Shown here: positions 34,656-42,291 of the stretch, piece after piece
How positions within the stretch are numbered: the first letter of the stretch is position 1
Layout: every line of letters begins with the position of its first letter
Made by a program: the position numbers and the translations under genes
Assembly: GCF_937941905.1 (NCBI RefSeq)
Contig: NZ_CALDGS010000094.1
Location: 150,315-214,314 of the forward strand
Source of the DNA: an uncultured Mycolicibacterium sp.
Lineage (GTDB): Bacteria > Actinomycetota > Actinomycetes > Mycobacteriales > Mycobacteriaceae
Direction of reading: 5' to 3'
DNA: 64,000 nt
The notes under the pieces: generated by a model
Databases searched by the model: none
Told to the model about the DNA's origin: nothing
Seen by the model: the letters and a program-made list of their open reading frames with translations, nothing else

Positions 34656-35612
34656 CTAGTCGGCCACCAGTTCGGCGACCCGGCGCACCGCCACCTCCAG
34701 CGCGTAGTCCGGGTCGGCGGCGGCGCCCTTCACCTCGGCATTGAGCGCCGCGACGATGCGGATCGCCTCGGCGATGGACTCGCGCGACCAGCGCCGCGCC
34801 TGCTTCTGCGCCTTCTGCACCCGCCACGGCGGCATGCCGAGCTCCCCGGCCAGCCGGTAGGCGTCGCCGGACAGCGGGCCGACCCGGGCGATGCTGTGCA
34901 CCGCCTCGGCCAGGGCGTCGGCGAGCACCACGTGCGGTTCGCCGGCGAGCATCGCCCAGCGCAGCGCCTCGGCCGCGCCGGCCACGTCCCCGACGACGGC
35001 CTTGTCGGCGATGTCGAAGCCCTTCACCTCGGCGCGGCCGCTGTGGTAGCGGCGCACCGCCGCCGGGGTCACCTCACCGCCGGTGTCGGCGACGAGCTGC
35101 GAGCACACCGCAGCCAGTTCGCGGATGTCGGAGCCGACGGCGTCCAGCACCGCCTGCACCGTGTCGTCGGACACCTTGACCCGGTGGGCCCGGAACTCGC
35201 GGCGCACGAAGTCGGCCCGCTCGGAGGCCTTGGTGATGCGCGCGCACGGATGCACCTCGGCACCGGCCTTCTTCAGCTGGTCGACCAGCGACTTGGCCCG
35301 GCCGCCGCCGGAGTGCAGCACGACCAGCACGGTGCCGGCCGGCAGGTCGGCGGCGGCCTCGGCGATGAGCACGGCGGCCTCCTTGCCGGCCTCGGCGGCG
35401 GCCTCCAGGATCACCACCCGCTCGTCGGCGAACAGCGACGGGCTGAGCAGCTCGGCCAGCTCACTGGTGCTGACCTCGCCGGCGCGCATCCGGTTGACCG
35501 GCACGTCCGGGGTGCCGGCGCGCTTGCGCGATTCGCGCAGCACCCCGGCCACCGCGCGCTCGACCAGCAGTTCCTCGTCCCCGAGTACCAGGTGCAGACC
35601 CTGTTGGCTCAC
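34656..35612 (-). CDS. holA: DNA polymerase III subunit delta
   Basis: A 318-residue clamp-loader subunit that opens the beta sliding clamp. The N-terminal region LHLVLGDEELLVERAVAGVL is the delta-type degenerate AAA+ start (no Walker A), with ELLSPSLFADERVVILEAA in domain I and C-terminal collar helices ELGMPPWRVQKAQKQARRWS. It matches the M. tuberculosis position (Rv2413c) next to rpsT. It lies 12 bases after the comEC stop and is probably co-transcribed with comEA-comEC. Confidence 0.94.
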   Translation of the reverse strand: MSQQGLHLVLGDEELLVERAVAGVLRESRKRAGTPDVPVNRMRAGEVSTSELAELLSPSLFADERVVILEAAAEAGKEAAVLIAEAAADLPAGTVLVVLHSGGGRAKSLVDQLKKAGAEVHPCARITKASERADFVRREFRAHRVKVSDDTVQAVLDAVGSDIRELAAVCSQLVADTGGEVTPAAVRRYHSGRAEVKGFDIADKAVVGDVAGAAEALRWAMLAGEPHVVLADALAEAVHSIARVGPLSGDAYRLAGELGMPPWRVQKAQKQARRWSRESIAEAIRIVAALNAEVKGAAADPDYALEVAVRRVAELVAD

Positions 35613-35624
35613 CCCATGATCGTG

Positions 35625-37163
35625 TCACGCCGCCCCGACGAGGCTGCCGGCCACCGCCCATGCCACCGCCGCCGCGACCGCCAGCCCGGTGCCGGCCCGC
35701 ACCCAGCGCACCCGCCACCCGGCCACCACCGCCAGCGTGGCCGCCGCGACCAGCGCGACCCCACCCGCCCCGGACGGGGTCGGCAGGGCGGCGCCGGGTA
35801 GCGCGGCCGCCCGGTGTGCGACCTGCAGCAGCCACCACACCGCCGGGCCGGTGAACCGGATGAGCAGCATCGCGGCGTCCGGCCACACCGCGGCCAGCGC
35901 GGCCGCCGCCGTGCCCAGCACGGTGATCGGCGGGATCACCGCCGCCACCGCCAGGTTGGCCGCCACCGCCACCACGCTGAACCGCCCGGAGATGCCGGCG
36001 ATGAGCGGGGCGGTGACCAGCTGGGCGGCGGTCGCCACCGCCACCGCGTCGGCGGCGGGTTTGGGCCAGCCGGCCGCCACCAGCCGCTGGGACCAGCGCG
36101 GCGCGAGCACGATCAAGGCCGCGGTGGCGGCCACCGACAGTGCGAACCCGACGTCGACGGCCAGCTCCGGCGCGGCGACGACGAGCACGACGACCGCGGC
36201 GCACAGCGCCGGCAGCGCCCGCCGGCGCCGTCCGGTGACCAGCGCGAGCAGCGTGACGGCCGCCATCACCGCCGCCCGCAGCACGCTGGCCGACGGTTGC
36301 ACCACGATGACGAACGCGACCAGGGTCAGGCCGGCCAGCGCGACCGCGAGGCGGGGGCCGAGCAGCGCGGCCGACAGCAGCACGGTGCCGCACACGATGG
36401 TGACGTTGGCGCCGGACACCGCGGTCAGGTGCGTCAGCCCGGCGATCCGGAACTCCTCGGTCACCACCGCGCTCACCGCCGAGGTGTCGCCGAGCACCAG
36501 GCCGGGCAGCACGGCCGCCTGGTCGGCGGGCAGCACCAGTGCCGCCGCGGCGGCGAACCGGGTGCGCACCGCGGCCGCCGCCCGCGACAGCGGTCCGGCC
36601 CGGCCCAGTTCCGGCTCGCCGCGGGCGGTGAGGACCGCCACCGTCAGGTCGCGGCGGGTGGGCCGGCCGACCCGGGCGGTGAACGCGGCGGGCCGGCCCG
36701 CCGCCAGCCCGCCGAAGCGCGCGCCGGAGGCGAACACCACCACCCGGCCGGTGGCCGGGCCGCCGTCGAGGGCCCGCAGGTCGGCCCGGAACACCACCCG
36801 GCCCCCGCCGGCCGGCCGGGGTGTCTCGGTCGGGGTGACCGTGACCGCGGCGTCCAGGCCGTACCGGGCCGCCAGCGGGTGGTCGGCGAGCGCGGCGGTG
36901 CGCAGGCCGACCGCGACGGCCAGTCCGGCCCCGAGCGCGGCCACCGCGGTCACCGCCGCCCCCAGGACCGCCGCCGCGGTGCGCGGGTCCGGCCGCCCGC
37001 TCCCCAGCCAGCCGGCCAGCGCGGTGGCCGCCGTGGCGACCGCCGCCGCGGTGGGCGCACCCCACGGCGGCCAGGTGATCCCGGCGGCGGTGACGGCCCA
37101 GGCGGCGGCCGCGGCGGGCACCAGCCGCAGGTCCGGGCGCCCGCCCGGCTCGGGGGCGGTCAC
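35625..37163 (-). CDS. comEC: ComEC/Rec2-type DNA uptake channel protein
   Basis: A 512-residue membrane protein with about ten hydrophobic segments and the competence domain motif FRIAGLTHLTAVSGANVTIV, followed by PSVLRAAVMA-like SASVLRAAVMAAVTLLA. It forms the inner-membrane channel for single-stranded DNA in naturally competent bacteria. At 512 residues it lacks the C-terminal beta-lactamase-like domain of full ComEC, as is usual in mycobacteria, where DNA uptake has not been shown. The start is GTG 37163, overlapping comEA by 4 bases (GTGA); the open frame further upstream is a shadow of comEA. Confidence 0.93.
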   Translation of the reverse strand: MTAPEPGGRPDLRLVPAAAAAWAVTAAGITWPPWGAPTAAAVATAATALAGWLGSGRPDPRTAAAVLGAAVTAVAALGAGLAVAVGLRTAALADHPLAARYGLDAAVTVTPTETPRPAGGGRVVFRADLRALDGGPATGRVVVFASGARFGGLAAGRPAAFTARVGRPTRRDLTVAVLTARGEPELGRAGPLSRAAAAVRTRFAAAAALVLPADQAAVLPGLVLGDTSAVSAVVTEEFRIAGLTHLTAVSGANVTIVCGTVLLSAALLGPRLAVALAGLTLVAFVIVVQPSASVLRAAVMAAVTLLALVTGRRRRALPALCAAVVVLVVAAPELAVDVGFALSVAATAALIVLAPRWSQRLVAAGWPKPAADAVAVATAAQLVTAPLIAGISGRFSVVAVAANLAVAAVIPPITVLGTAAAALAAVWPDAAMLLIRFTGPAVWWLLQVAHRAAALPGAALPTPSGAGGVALVAAATLAVVAGWRVRWVRAGTGLAVAAAVAWAVAGSLVGAA

Positions 37164-37978
37164 ACATGGACCCGGCCGCGCAGCTTCTCCAGCCGGGCCG
37201 GGCCGATCCCGTCGACCTCGGCGAGCTGGTCGACGCTGCTGAACCGGCCGTGCTCGGTCCGCCAGGCCACGATCGCCGCGGCGGTGACCGGCCCGATGCC
37301 CGGCAGGGTGTCCAGTTCCGCCTCGGTGGCGGTGTTCAGGTCGATCGATCCGGTTGCCGCTGCCCCGGTCTCGTCCGCCGCCGGGGCGGCCGGCGCCGGG
37401 CCGACCGGGGCACCGGCGACCGAGCTGCCCACCGTCGCCGGCTCCCCCGGCGGCGGGGCGATGCCGACCACGATCTGCTCGCCGTCGGCGAGCCGGCGGG
37501 CCAGGTTCAGCCCGATCAGATCGGCCCCGTCCAGCGGCCCGCCCGCGGCGTCCAGCGCGTCGGCGATGCGCGCCCCCGGCGCCAGGGTGACCAGCCCGGG
37601 CTCGCGCACCAGCCCGACCACGCTGACCACCACCTGCTGCGGGGCCGCCGCGGTCGGCTCGTCGGCGTTCGAGACCATCTGCACGGCAGGCAGATTCGCC
37701 GAGGCCACGGGCGGCTCCTCGGCGCGGATCAGGGTGAACACGGTGACCAGCACGGCCACCACCCCGACCACCGCCAGCGCGACGGCACCGGCCCGGCCGG
37801 GATCGGCCCGCACCGTGTCCCACCATCCGCGCGGCGGGCCGGACTCGGGCAGCCAGCGGGTCAGGGCGGCCTCGGCCCCCGGCTCCGGGCCCGTCCCGGG
37901 CGGTGCCGGCGCGCCATCGTCATCGTCGTCGGTGCCGAGCCGGCGGTGCAGCCGCTCGGCGGGCGGTTCGGTTCGCAT
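37160..37978 (-). CDS. comEA: ComEA-type helix-hairpin-helix DNA-binding protein
   Basis: A 272-residue protein: a charged cytoplasmic N terminus with five consecutive Asp, one membrane segment (about 63-84), an SLBB-like domain VVSVVGLVREPGLVTLAPGARIADALDAAGG (about 117-147), a Pro/Ala linker, and two C-terminal helix-hairpin-helix motifs, LDTLPGIGPVTAAAIV and LAEVDGIGPARLEKL. It would bind incoming double-stranded DNA and deliver it to ComEC. In M. tuberculosis eis lies next to this gene (from memory); here 122 bases of non-coding DNA lead straight to degV. Confidence 0.92.
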   Translation of the reverse strand: MRTEPPAERLHRRLGTDDDDDGAPAPPGTGPEPGAEAALTRWLPESGPPRGWWDTVRADPGRAGAVALAVVGVVAVLVTVFTLIRAEEPPVASANLPAVQMVSNADEPTAAAPQQVVVSVVGLVREPGLVTLAPGARIADALDAAGGPLDGADLIGLNLARRLADGEQIVVGIAPPPGEPATVGSSVAGAPVGPAPAAPAADETGAAATGSIDLNTATEAELDTLPGIGPVTAAAIVAWRTEHGRFSSVDQLAEVDGIGPARLEKLRGRVHV

Positions 37979-38100
37979 GCCCCGACGCTAGGAGCGGGGT
38001 GCGACCGGATCCGCCGGTCCGGACCGCGATCCGGCCGGGCTGGGGATGGATTCCCGACTGGGGACAACCGGGGCGAGGACAACCGGGCGGGACGGACCGG

Positions 38101-38937
38101 TCAGTCGGCCAGCGCGACCACCGCACCCACCGCGCCGCCGCCGAGGTGCACCGCCAGCACCGGCCCCATGTCGGAGACGGTGAGCCGTTCCAGCTGCGGC
38201 AACCGGTCGGTCAGCGCCGCGCCCAGCGCGTCGGCCGCGTCGTGGTTGTCGACGTGGTGCACGGCGATCGCGGCCCGCCGCCGCCCCACGAGTTCGACCA
38301 CCCGGTCCACCAGCGTGGCGTGCGCCCGCGCCGCGGTGCGGATGCGCTGGTCGAGCACCAACCGGCCGTCCTCGTCGAGCCGCAGCAGCGGTTTGACCGC
38401 CAGCGCGGTGCCCAGCCAGGAGGCGGCGGTGCCGATGCGCCCGCTGCGGCGCAGGTTGTCCAGCCGGTGCACGACGATGAACGCGTGCACCCGTTCGGCG
38501 GCGGCCCGGGCGGCCGCCTCCACCGCGTTGAGGTCGGCCCCGTCCGCCGCGGCCCGCGCTGCGGCCAGCGCGACGAATCCGACGCCCATCGCCGCCGACC
38601 GCGAATTGACCACCCGCACCGCCGGTCCGAACTCGCGCGCGGCCGCCAGCGCCGAGCTCGCGGTGCTCGACAGCACCGCCGACAGGTGCACCGCCACCAC
38701 GCCGTCGCCGCCGCTGTCGGCCAGCGCCTGCCGGTAGGCCGCACCGAGCTCGGCCGGGGTGGCCCCGGCGGTGGTCACCCCGGGCCGGTCGTGGATGTCG
38801 ATCGGCACCGGGTCGACGCCGTCGCGCAGGTCCTGCCCGTCGAGCAGGACATGCAACGGCACCTGCCGGATTCCCCAGCGGGCCAGGTCGTCCGGCTCCA
38901 GCCGGGCCGACGAGTCGGTCACCACCTGTACCGTCAC
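38101..38937 (-). CDS. DegV-family fatty acid-binding protein
   Basis: A 278-residue DegV-fold protein with the N-terminal VVTDSSARLEPDDLARWGI, the motif TTAGATPAEL (usual TSQPSP/TS-P region), and the lipid-binding segment VVHRLDNLRRSGRIGTAASWLGTALAVKPLL. Family members bind long-chain fatty acids and in Firmicutes serve fatty acid kinase as FakB. No FakA-like kinase is in the window. GTG 38937 overlaps the octT stop by 4 bases, so it is the last gene of the nadD operon. Confidence 0.93.
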   Translation of the reverse strand: MTVQVVTDSSARLEPDDLARWGIRQVPLHVLLDGQDLRDGVDPVPIDIHDRPGVTTAGATPAELGAAYRQALADSGGDGVVAVHLSAVLSSTASSALAAAREFGPAVRVVNSRSAAMGVGFVALAAARAAADGADLNAVEAAARAAAERVHAFIVVHRLDNLRRSGRIGTAASWLGTALAVKPLLRLDEDGRLVLDQRIRTAARAHATLVDRVVELVGRRRAAIAVHHVDNHDAADALGAALTDRLPQLERLTVSDMGPVLAVHLGGGAVGAVVALAD

Positions 38938-39671
38938 GGCTCGCCGCGCACCCCCGCCTCGGCCAGCGCCGCCAGCACCAGGTCGGCCACCGCCCGGTGC
39001 GCCTCGAAGTTCCAGTGGATGCCGTCCGGATTGCCCTGCCCGCCCAGGATGTACTCGGCCACCGCGGCCTTGTGGTCGACCAGCGGGATGTCGTGCGCGG
39101 CCGCCCAGGCGGCGATGGCCCGGGCGGTGGCGTCGCGGCCCTGGTGGGCCCGGCCGTAGGTGTCGGCGATGTGCACGCTCGGCAGCGACGCCACGATCGG
39201 GATCCCCGGCCGGTTGAAATCGATGGCACCGCGCGTCATCTCGAGGTACTCGACGGTGACGTGCGGGGGCAGCGCCGAGCGCGAGTACGGCGCGAGTCGG
39301 GGCTGCAGCCAACCGTAGCCGTCGCGCACCCAGCGGCGCAGCCGCGGCGGGCGCACGTACCGGATCAGCTCGCGCAGCGCGGTGGGCAACGGCGAGGGCA
39401 GCGAGTCCATGCCGCCGGTGGCGAACACCACCGCCCCGGCGTGCCGCAGCGCGGCCCAGGCCCGCGGGTCCTGGGTGGCCGCCCACCACACGTCCCGGCA
39501 GGTCCAGCCGATCCGGCCGATCAGCTCGACATCCCAATCAAGCTGCCGGGCAACGATGTTCGGCCAGATCCGGGGGTCGTCGGCGGGCAGCCCGCCGGTC
39601 GGCCCGTAGTAGGCCAGCGAGTCGGCGAAGACCAGCAGCACCGGCCGGCGGTCCGGTTCAGAGGACGTCAC
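38934..39671 (-). CDS. octT: Diglucosylglycerate octanoyltransferase
   Basis: A 245-residue SGNH-like hydrolase/acyltransferase with the Ser block VLLVFADSLAYYGPTGG (GDS-like), an Asn/Gly block VVFATGGMDSLPSPLP, and DGIHWNFEAHRAVADL with the C-terminal Asp-x-x-His. Position and pattern match Rv2418c, shown to octanoylate diglucosylglycerate early in methylglucose lipopolysaccharide synthesis. It overlaps gpgP by 14 bases, and gpgP provides the preceding intermediate, so the pathway assignment is well supported by context. Confidence 0.9.
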   Translation of the reverse strand: MTSSEPDRRPVLLVFADSLAYYGPTGGLPADDPRIWPNIVARQLDWDVELIGRIGWTCRDVWWAATQDPRAWAALRHAGAVVFATGGMDSLPSPLPTALRELIRYVRPPRLRRWVRDGYGWLQPRLAPYSRSALPPHVTVEYLEMTRGAIDFNRPGIPIVASLPSVHIADTYGRAHQGRDATARAIAAWAAAHDIPLVDHKAAVAEYILGGQGNPDGIHWNFEAHRAVADLVLAALAEAGVRGEP

Positions 39672-40329
39672 CGGAGACCACCTGCGCCGAGGCGTTCCAC
39701 ACGTCCAGCCGCCAGCGGATCTGTTCGGCGGTGGCGTCCGGGGCCGAATGCCCGGACAGCTGCACCCAACTCGCGTTGCCCATGCCGCCCAGCGCGGGCC
39801 AGTTCTCCACCGGCAGCCGCAGCAGCGCGGCGGTGAGCGCGGCGATCAGCCCACCGTGGGCAACCAGCACCACCGGCCGGTCCGGTTCGGTCAGCCCCCA
39901 TTCCGGCTGGGCGGCAACGAGTTCGGTGACCAGCGGCACACTGCGCGCGGCGACGTCGACCCGGCTCTCCCCGCCGTGCGGGGCCCACCGGGCGTCCTCG
40001 CGCCAGGCCAGCCGGGCCCCGGGGGCCATGGCGTCGACCTCGACGTGGGTCAGCCCCTGCCACTCCCCCAGATGGGTCTCGCGCAGCCGGACATCCACCG
40101 CCACCGGCAGCCCGCAGCGCTCACCGAGCACCTTGGCGGTGTCCAGGGCCCGGCGCAGGTCCGACGACACGATGGCCAGCGGCTGCTGCTTGCCCAGCGC
40201 CTCGGCGGCGGCGACGGCCTGCCGCCGGCCCAGTTCGGACAGCTCGGTGTCGAGCTGCCCCTGCATCCGGCTGCCGGCGTTGTACTCGGTCTGGCCGTGC
40301 CGCAGCAGCACCAGGCGGCGCACCCTCAT
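39658..40329 (-). CDS. gpgP: Glucosyl-3-phosphoglycerate phosphatase
   Basis: A 223-residue histidine phosphatase with the RHG motif at Arg10-His11-Gly12 (LLRHGQTEYN), a second Arg in SSDLRRALDTA, the acid Glu in RETHLGEWQG, and the second His in VVLVAHGGLI. It removes phosphate from glucosyl-3-phosphoglycerate in methylglucose lipopolysaccharide synthesis; equivalent to Rv2419c, once annotated as a phosphoglycerate mutase. It overlaps rsfS by 4 bases and octT by 14. Confidence 0.92.
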   Translation of the reverse strand: MRVRRLVLLRHGQTEYNAGSRMQGQLDTELSELGRRQAVAAAEALGKQQPLAIVSSDLRRALDTAKVLGERCGLPVAVDVRLRETHLGEWQGLTHVEVDAMAPGARLAWREDARWAPHGGESRVDVAARSVPLVTELVAAQPEWGLTEPDRPVVLVAHGGLIAALTAALLRLPVENWPALGGMGNASWVQLSGHSAPDATAEQIRWRLDVWNASAQVVSGDVL

Positions 40330-40730
40330 TCGTCGTTACCGTCCTGCGGGTCGGTGGGACCGTCGGTCGGAGCGCCGAGATCGACCGGCACCGTGGGACA
40401 GTCGCGCCACAGCCGGTCGAGCGCGTAGTACTCGCGCTCCTCCTGATGTTGAATGTGCACCACCACGTCGATGTAGTCCAGCAGGGCCCAGCGGCCCTCA
40501 CGGGTGCCCTCGCGCCGGGCCGGCTTGTAGCCGGCCAGCCGCATCTTCTCCTCGACCTCGTCGACGATCGCGTTGACCTGCCGCTCGTTGGACGCCGAGG
40601 CGATGACGAAGCAGTCGGTGATGACGAGCTGGTTGGACACGTCGATCACGACGATGTCGGTGGCCTTCTTGTCGGCCGCCGCCCGGGCGGCCACGGTGGC
40701 CATCCGGATGGCCTCTTCGGTTGCGGTCAT
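40326..40730 (-). CDS. rsfS: Ribosomal silencing factor RsfS
   Basis: A 134-residue RsfS/Iojap protein that binds uL14 on the 50S subunit and blocks subunit joining when nutrients are scarce. Conserved blocks: KATDIVVIDVSNQLVITDCFVIASASNERQV and EGTREGRWALLDYIDVVVHIQHQEEREYYALDRLW. The C terminus (about 115-134) is a species-specific acidic tail. It overlaps nadD by 4 bases, the usual arrangement. Confidence 0.96.
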   Translation of the reverse strand: MTATEEAIRMATVAARAAADKKATDIVVIDVSNQLVITDCFVIASASNERQVNAIVDEVEEKMRLAGYKPARREGTREGRWALLDYIDVVVHIQHQEEREYYALDRLWRDCPTVPVDLGAPTDGPTDPQDGNDE

Positions 40731-41368
40731 GCTTGCTCCTGATCGGCGGCCCCGGCGTTGCGGTACAGGCCGCGCTTGGACACGTACTGCACGACCCCGT
40801 CGGGGACGAGGTACCAGATCGGCCGGGACGACGCCGCGCGCGCCCGGCAGTCGCTGGACGAGATCGCCAGCGCCGGCACCTCGACCAGGGTCAGTGCGTC
40901 TTCGGGAAGTTCCTTGAGGGCGTCGAGGATGTGGGTGCCGTCCAGCTCGTAGCCGGGCCGGCTCACGCCGACGAACTTGGCCAGCGCGAACATCTCCTCC
41001 CAGTCCTGCCAGGACAGGATCGAGGCCAGGGCGTCGGCGCCGGTGATGAAGTACAGCTCCGCGTCCGGGTACTGCGCCCGCAGGTCGCGCAGGGTGTCGC
41101 GGGTGTAGGTGGGCCCGCCGCGGTCGATGTCGACGCGGCTGACCGAGAACCGCGGGTTGGAGGCGGTCGCGATCACCGTCATCAGGTAGCGGTCCTCGGC
41201 CGGGCTGACCTGGCGGTGGTGTTTCTGCCAGGGCTGCCCGGTGGGCACGAACACCACCTCGTCGAGCCCGAACAGGTGGGCAACCTCGCTGGCCGCGACC
41301 AGGTGGCCGTTGTGGATGGGGTCGAACGTCCCGCCCATCACGCCGAGTCGCCGGGTGGAGGATTGCAC
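40727..41368 (-). CDS. nadD: Nicotinate-nucleotide adenylyltransferase
   Basis: A 213-residue NaMN adenylyltransferase with the (H/T)xGH nucleotidyl-transfer motif in GVMGGTFDPIHNGHLVAASE and the C-terminal SSSDCRARAASSRPIWYLVPDGVVQYV (ISSTxIR equivalent). It makes deamido-NAD, which NadE (encoded at 53.9-56 kb) amidates. GTG 41368 is chosen because it directly precedes the conserved GVMGGTFDP; the frame extends upstream into gntR without homology. First gene of the operon nadD-rsfS-gpgP-octT-degV. Confidence 0.95.
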   Translation of the reverse strand: MQSSTRRLGVMGGTFDPIHNGHLVAASEVAHLFGLDEVVFVPTGQPWQKHHRQVSPAEDRYLMTVIATASNPRFSVSRVDIDRGGPTYTRDTLRDLRAQYPDAELYFITGADALASILSWQDWEEMFALAKFVGVSRPGYELDGTHILDALKELPEDALTLVEVPALAISSSDCRARAASSRPIWYLVPDGVVQYVSKRGLYRNAGAADQEQA

Positions 41369-41400
41369 AAACAGCCAGCTTACGGGAGTCGGCCGGGCGC

Positions 41401-42141
41401 TCAGACGGGTGCGAGCCGGTCGGCGTCGAGCCGTTCGGTGACCTCGAAGGCGGCCCGGTCGGCGCGGTAGATGTCGCGGGCGTACTCGACGCAGCGGTCC
41501 CGTTCGTCGAAGGTGCGCCGGGTCAGCAGGGTGCCCGCGGTGCCGGCCCGCACGCCGAGCTGGGCGCTGGAGGTCTCGTCGAGCACGATCGACTCGAGCA
41601 CCGCGGTCGAGCGGGCCAGCCGCACCCGGTAGCGGTCGCGCAGCACCTGCCACAGCGAACCGTCGTCGGACTCGTCGAGGATGCCGGGGGTGAGTTCGGC
41701 CGGCAGATAGGTGGTCTCCAGGGCGAACGGGACGTCGTCGACGGTGCGCAACCGGTGGAACACGTGCACGGCCGCGCCGTCGGCCAGGCCGAGCGCGTGC
41801 TGCACCACCGGGGTGGCCTGCTGCCGCTCGGCCCACAGCAGCCGGGCGGCCGGCCGCTTGCCCATCCGGGCCACCTCGGCCGAGAAGCTGCCGATGTGGA
41901 ACCGGACCCGGGGTTCGGCCACGAACGTGCCGCGCGGCGGCTTGCGGTAGACCACCCCCTCGCTCTCGAGCAGCGACAGGGCCTGGCGGGCGGTCATCCG
42001 GCTGACCCCGTGCTGCTCGGCCAGCTCCCGCTCACTGGGCAGCAGGGTGTGCGGTCCGAGCTGTTCAGCGGCGATACGGTCGCGCAGCGCCTCGGCGATC
42101 GCGATGTAGCGCGGCGGGGTCTGGTTACGCGCGGCGGCCAT
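41401..42141 (-). CDS. GntR/HutC-family transcriptional regulator
   Basis: A 246-residue regulator: N-terminal winged helix-turn-helix LLPSERELAEQHGVSRMTARQALSLLESEGVVYRKPPRGTFV (about 34-75) and a C-terminal UTRA ligand domain (about 95-240) with HVFHRLRTVDDVPFALETTYLP. It is divergent from the permease-kinase operon and should control it and itself through the DasR-like sites at 42184 and 42268. Start ATG 42141 is the family-like position; an ATG at 42171 adds ten residues. Neither has a clear Shine-Dalgarno, so a leaderless transcript is possible. Confidence 0.9.
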   Translation of the reverse strand: MAAARNQTPPRYIAIAEALRDRIAAEQLGPHTLLPSERELAEQHGVSRMTARQALSLLESEGVVYRKPPRGTFVAEPRVRFHIGSFSAEVARMGKRPAARLLWAERQQATPVVQHALGLADGAAVHVFHRLRTVDDVPFALETTYLPAELTPGILDESDDGSLWQVLRDRYRVRLARSTAVLESIVLDETSSAQLGVRAGTAGTLLTRRTFDERDRCVEYARDIYRADRAAFEVTERLDADRLAPV

Positions 42142-42183
42142 GGCAGCAGGGTAACCGGGATCACCGATCATCCGGGAACCACA

Positions 42184-42195
42184 CGGTATAGGCCA
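42184..42195. promoter_or_regulatory. Second, weaker GntR/DasR-like operator
   Basis: CGGTATAGGCCA matches TGGTNTANACCA at ten of twelve symbol positions (two mismatches). It lies 42 bases upstream of the gntR ATG at 42141, suitable for autoregulation. GGTATAG-CCAT is shared with the complement of the stronger site at 42261-42279. Confidence 0.5.
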
Positions 42196-42223
42196 TCCGT
42201 TTGTTAAAGGTTTGCGACCTGGC

Positions 42224-42279
42224 TTGACCGGAGCGGGCCGCCATCCCCATACTCTGGTCCGACCATATGGTCTATACCA
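42224..42279 (+). promoter_or_regulatory. Promoter and DasR-like operator of the permease-kinase operon
   Basis: TTGACC (42224-42229) and CATACT (42248-42253), 18 bases apart, form a plausible -35/-10 pair. Just downstream lies the perfect palindrome GACCATATGGTC (42261-42272) joined to TGGTCTATACCA (42268-42279), which fits TGGTNTANACCA, the dre consensus of the HutC regulator DasR as I recall it. Binding here would cover the transcription start and block the operon. A GGAGG ribosome binding site follows at 42282-42286. Confidence 0.65.
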
Positions 42280-42291
42280 CCGGAGGATTTG

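Noticed and set aside
35689..37242. 517-residue plus-strand Thr/Ala-rich frame
   Set aside because: Antisense shadow of comEC/comEA.
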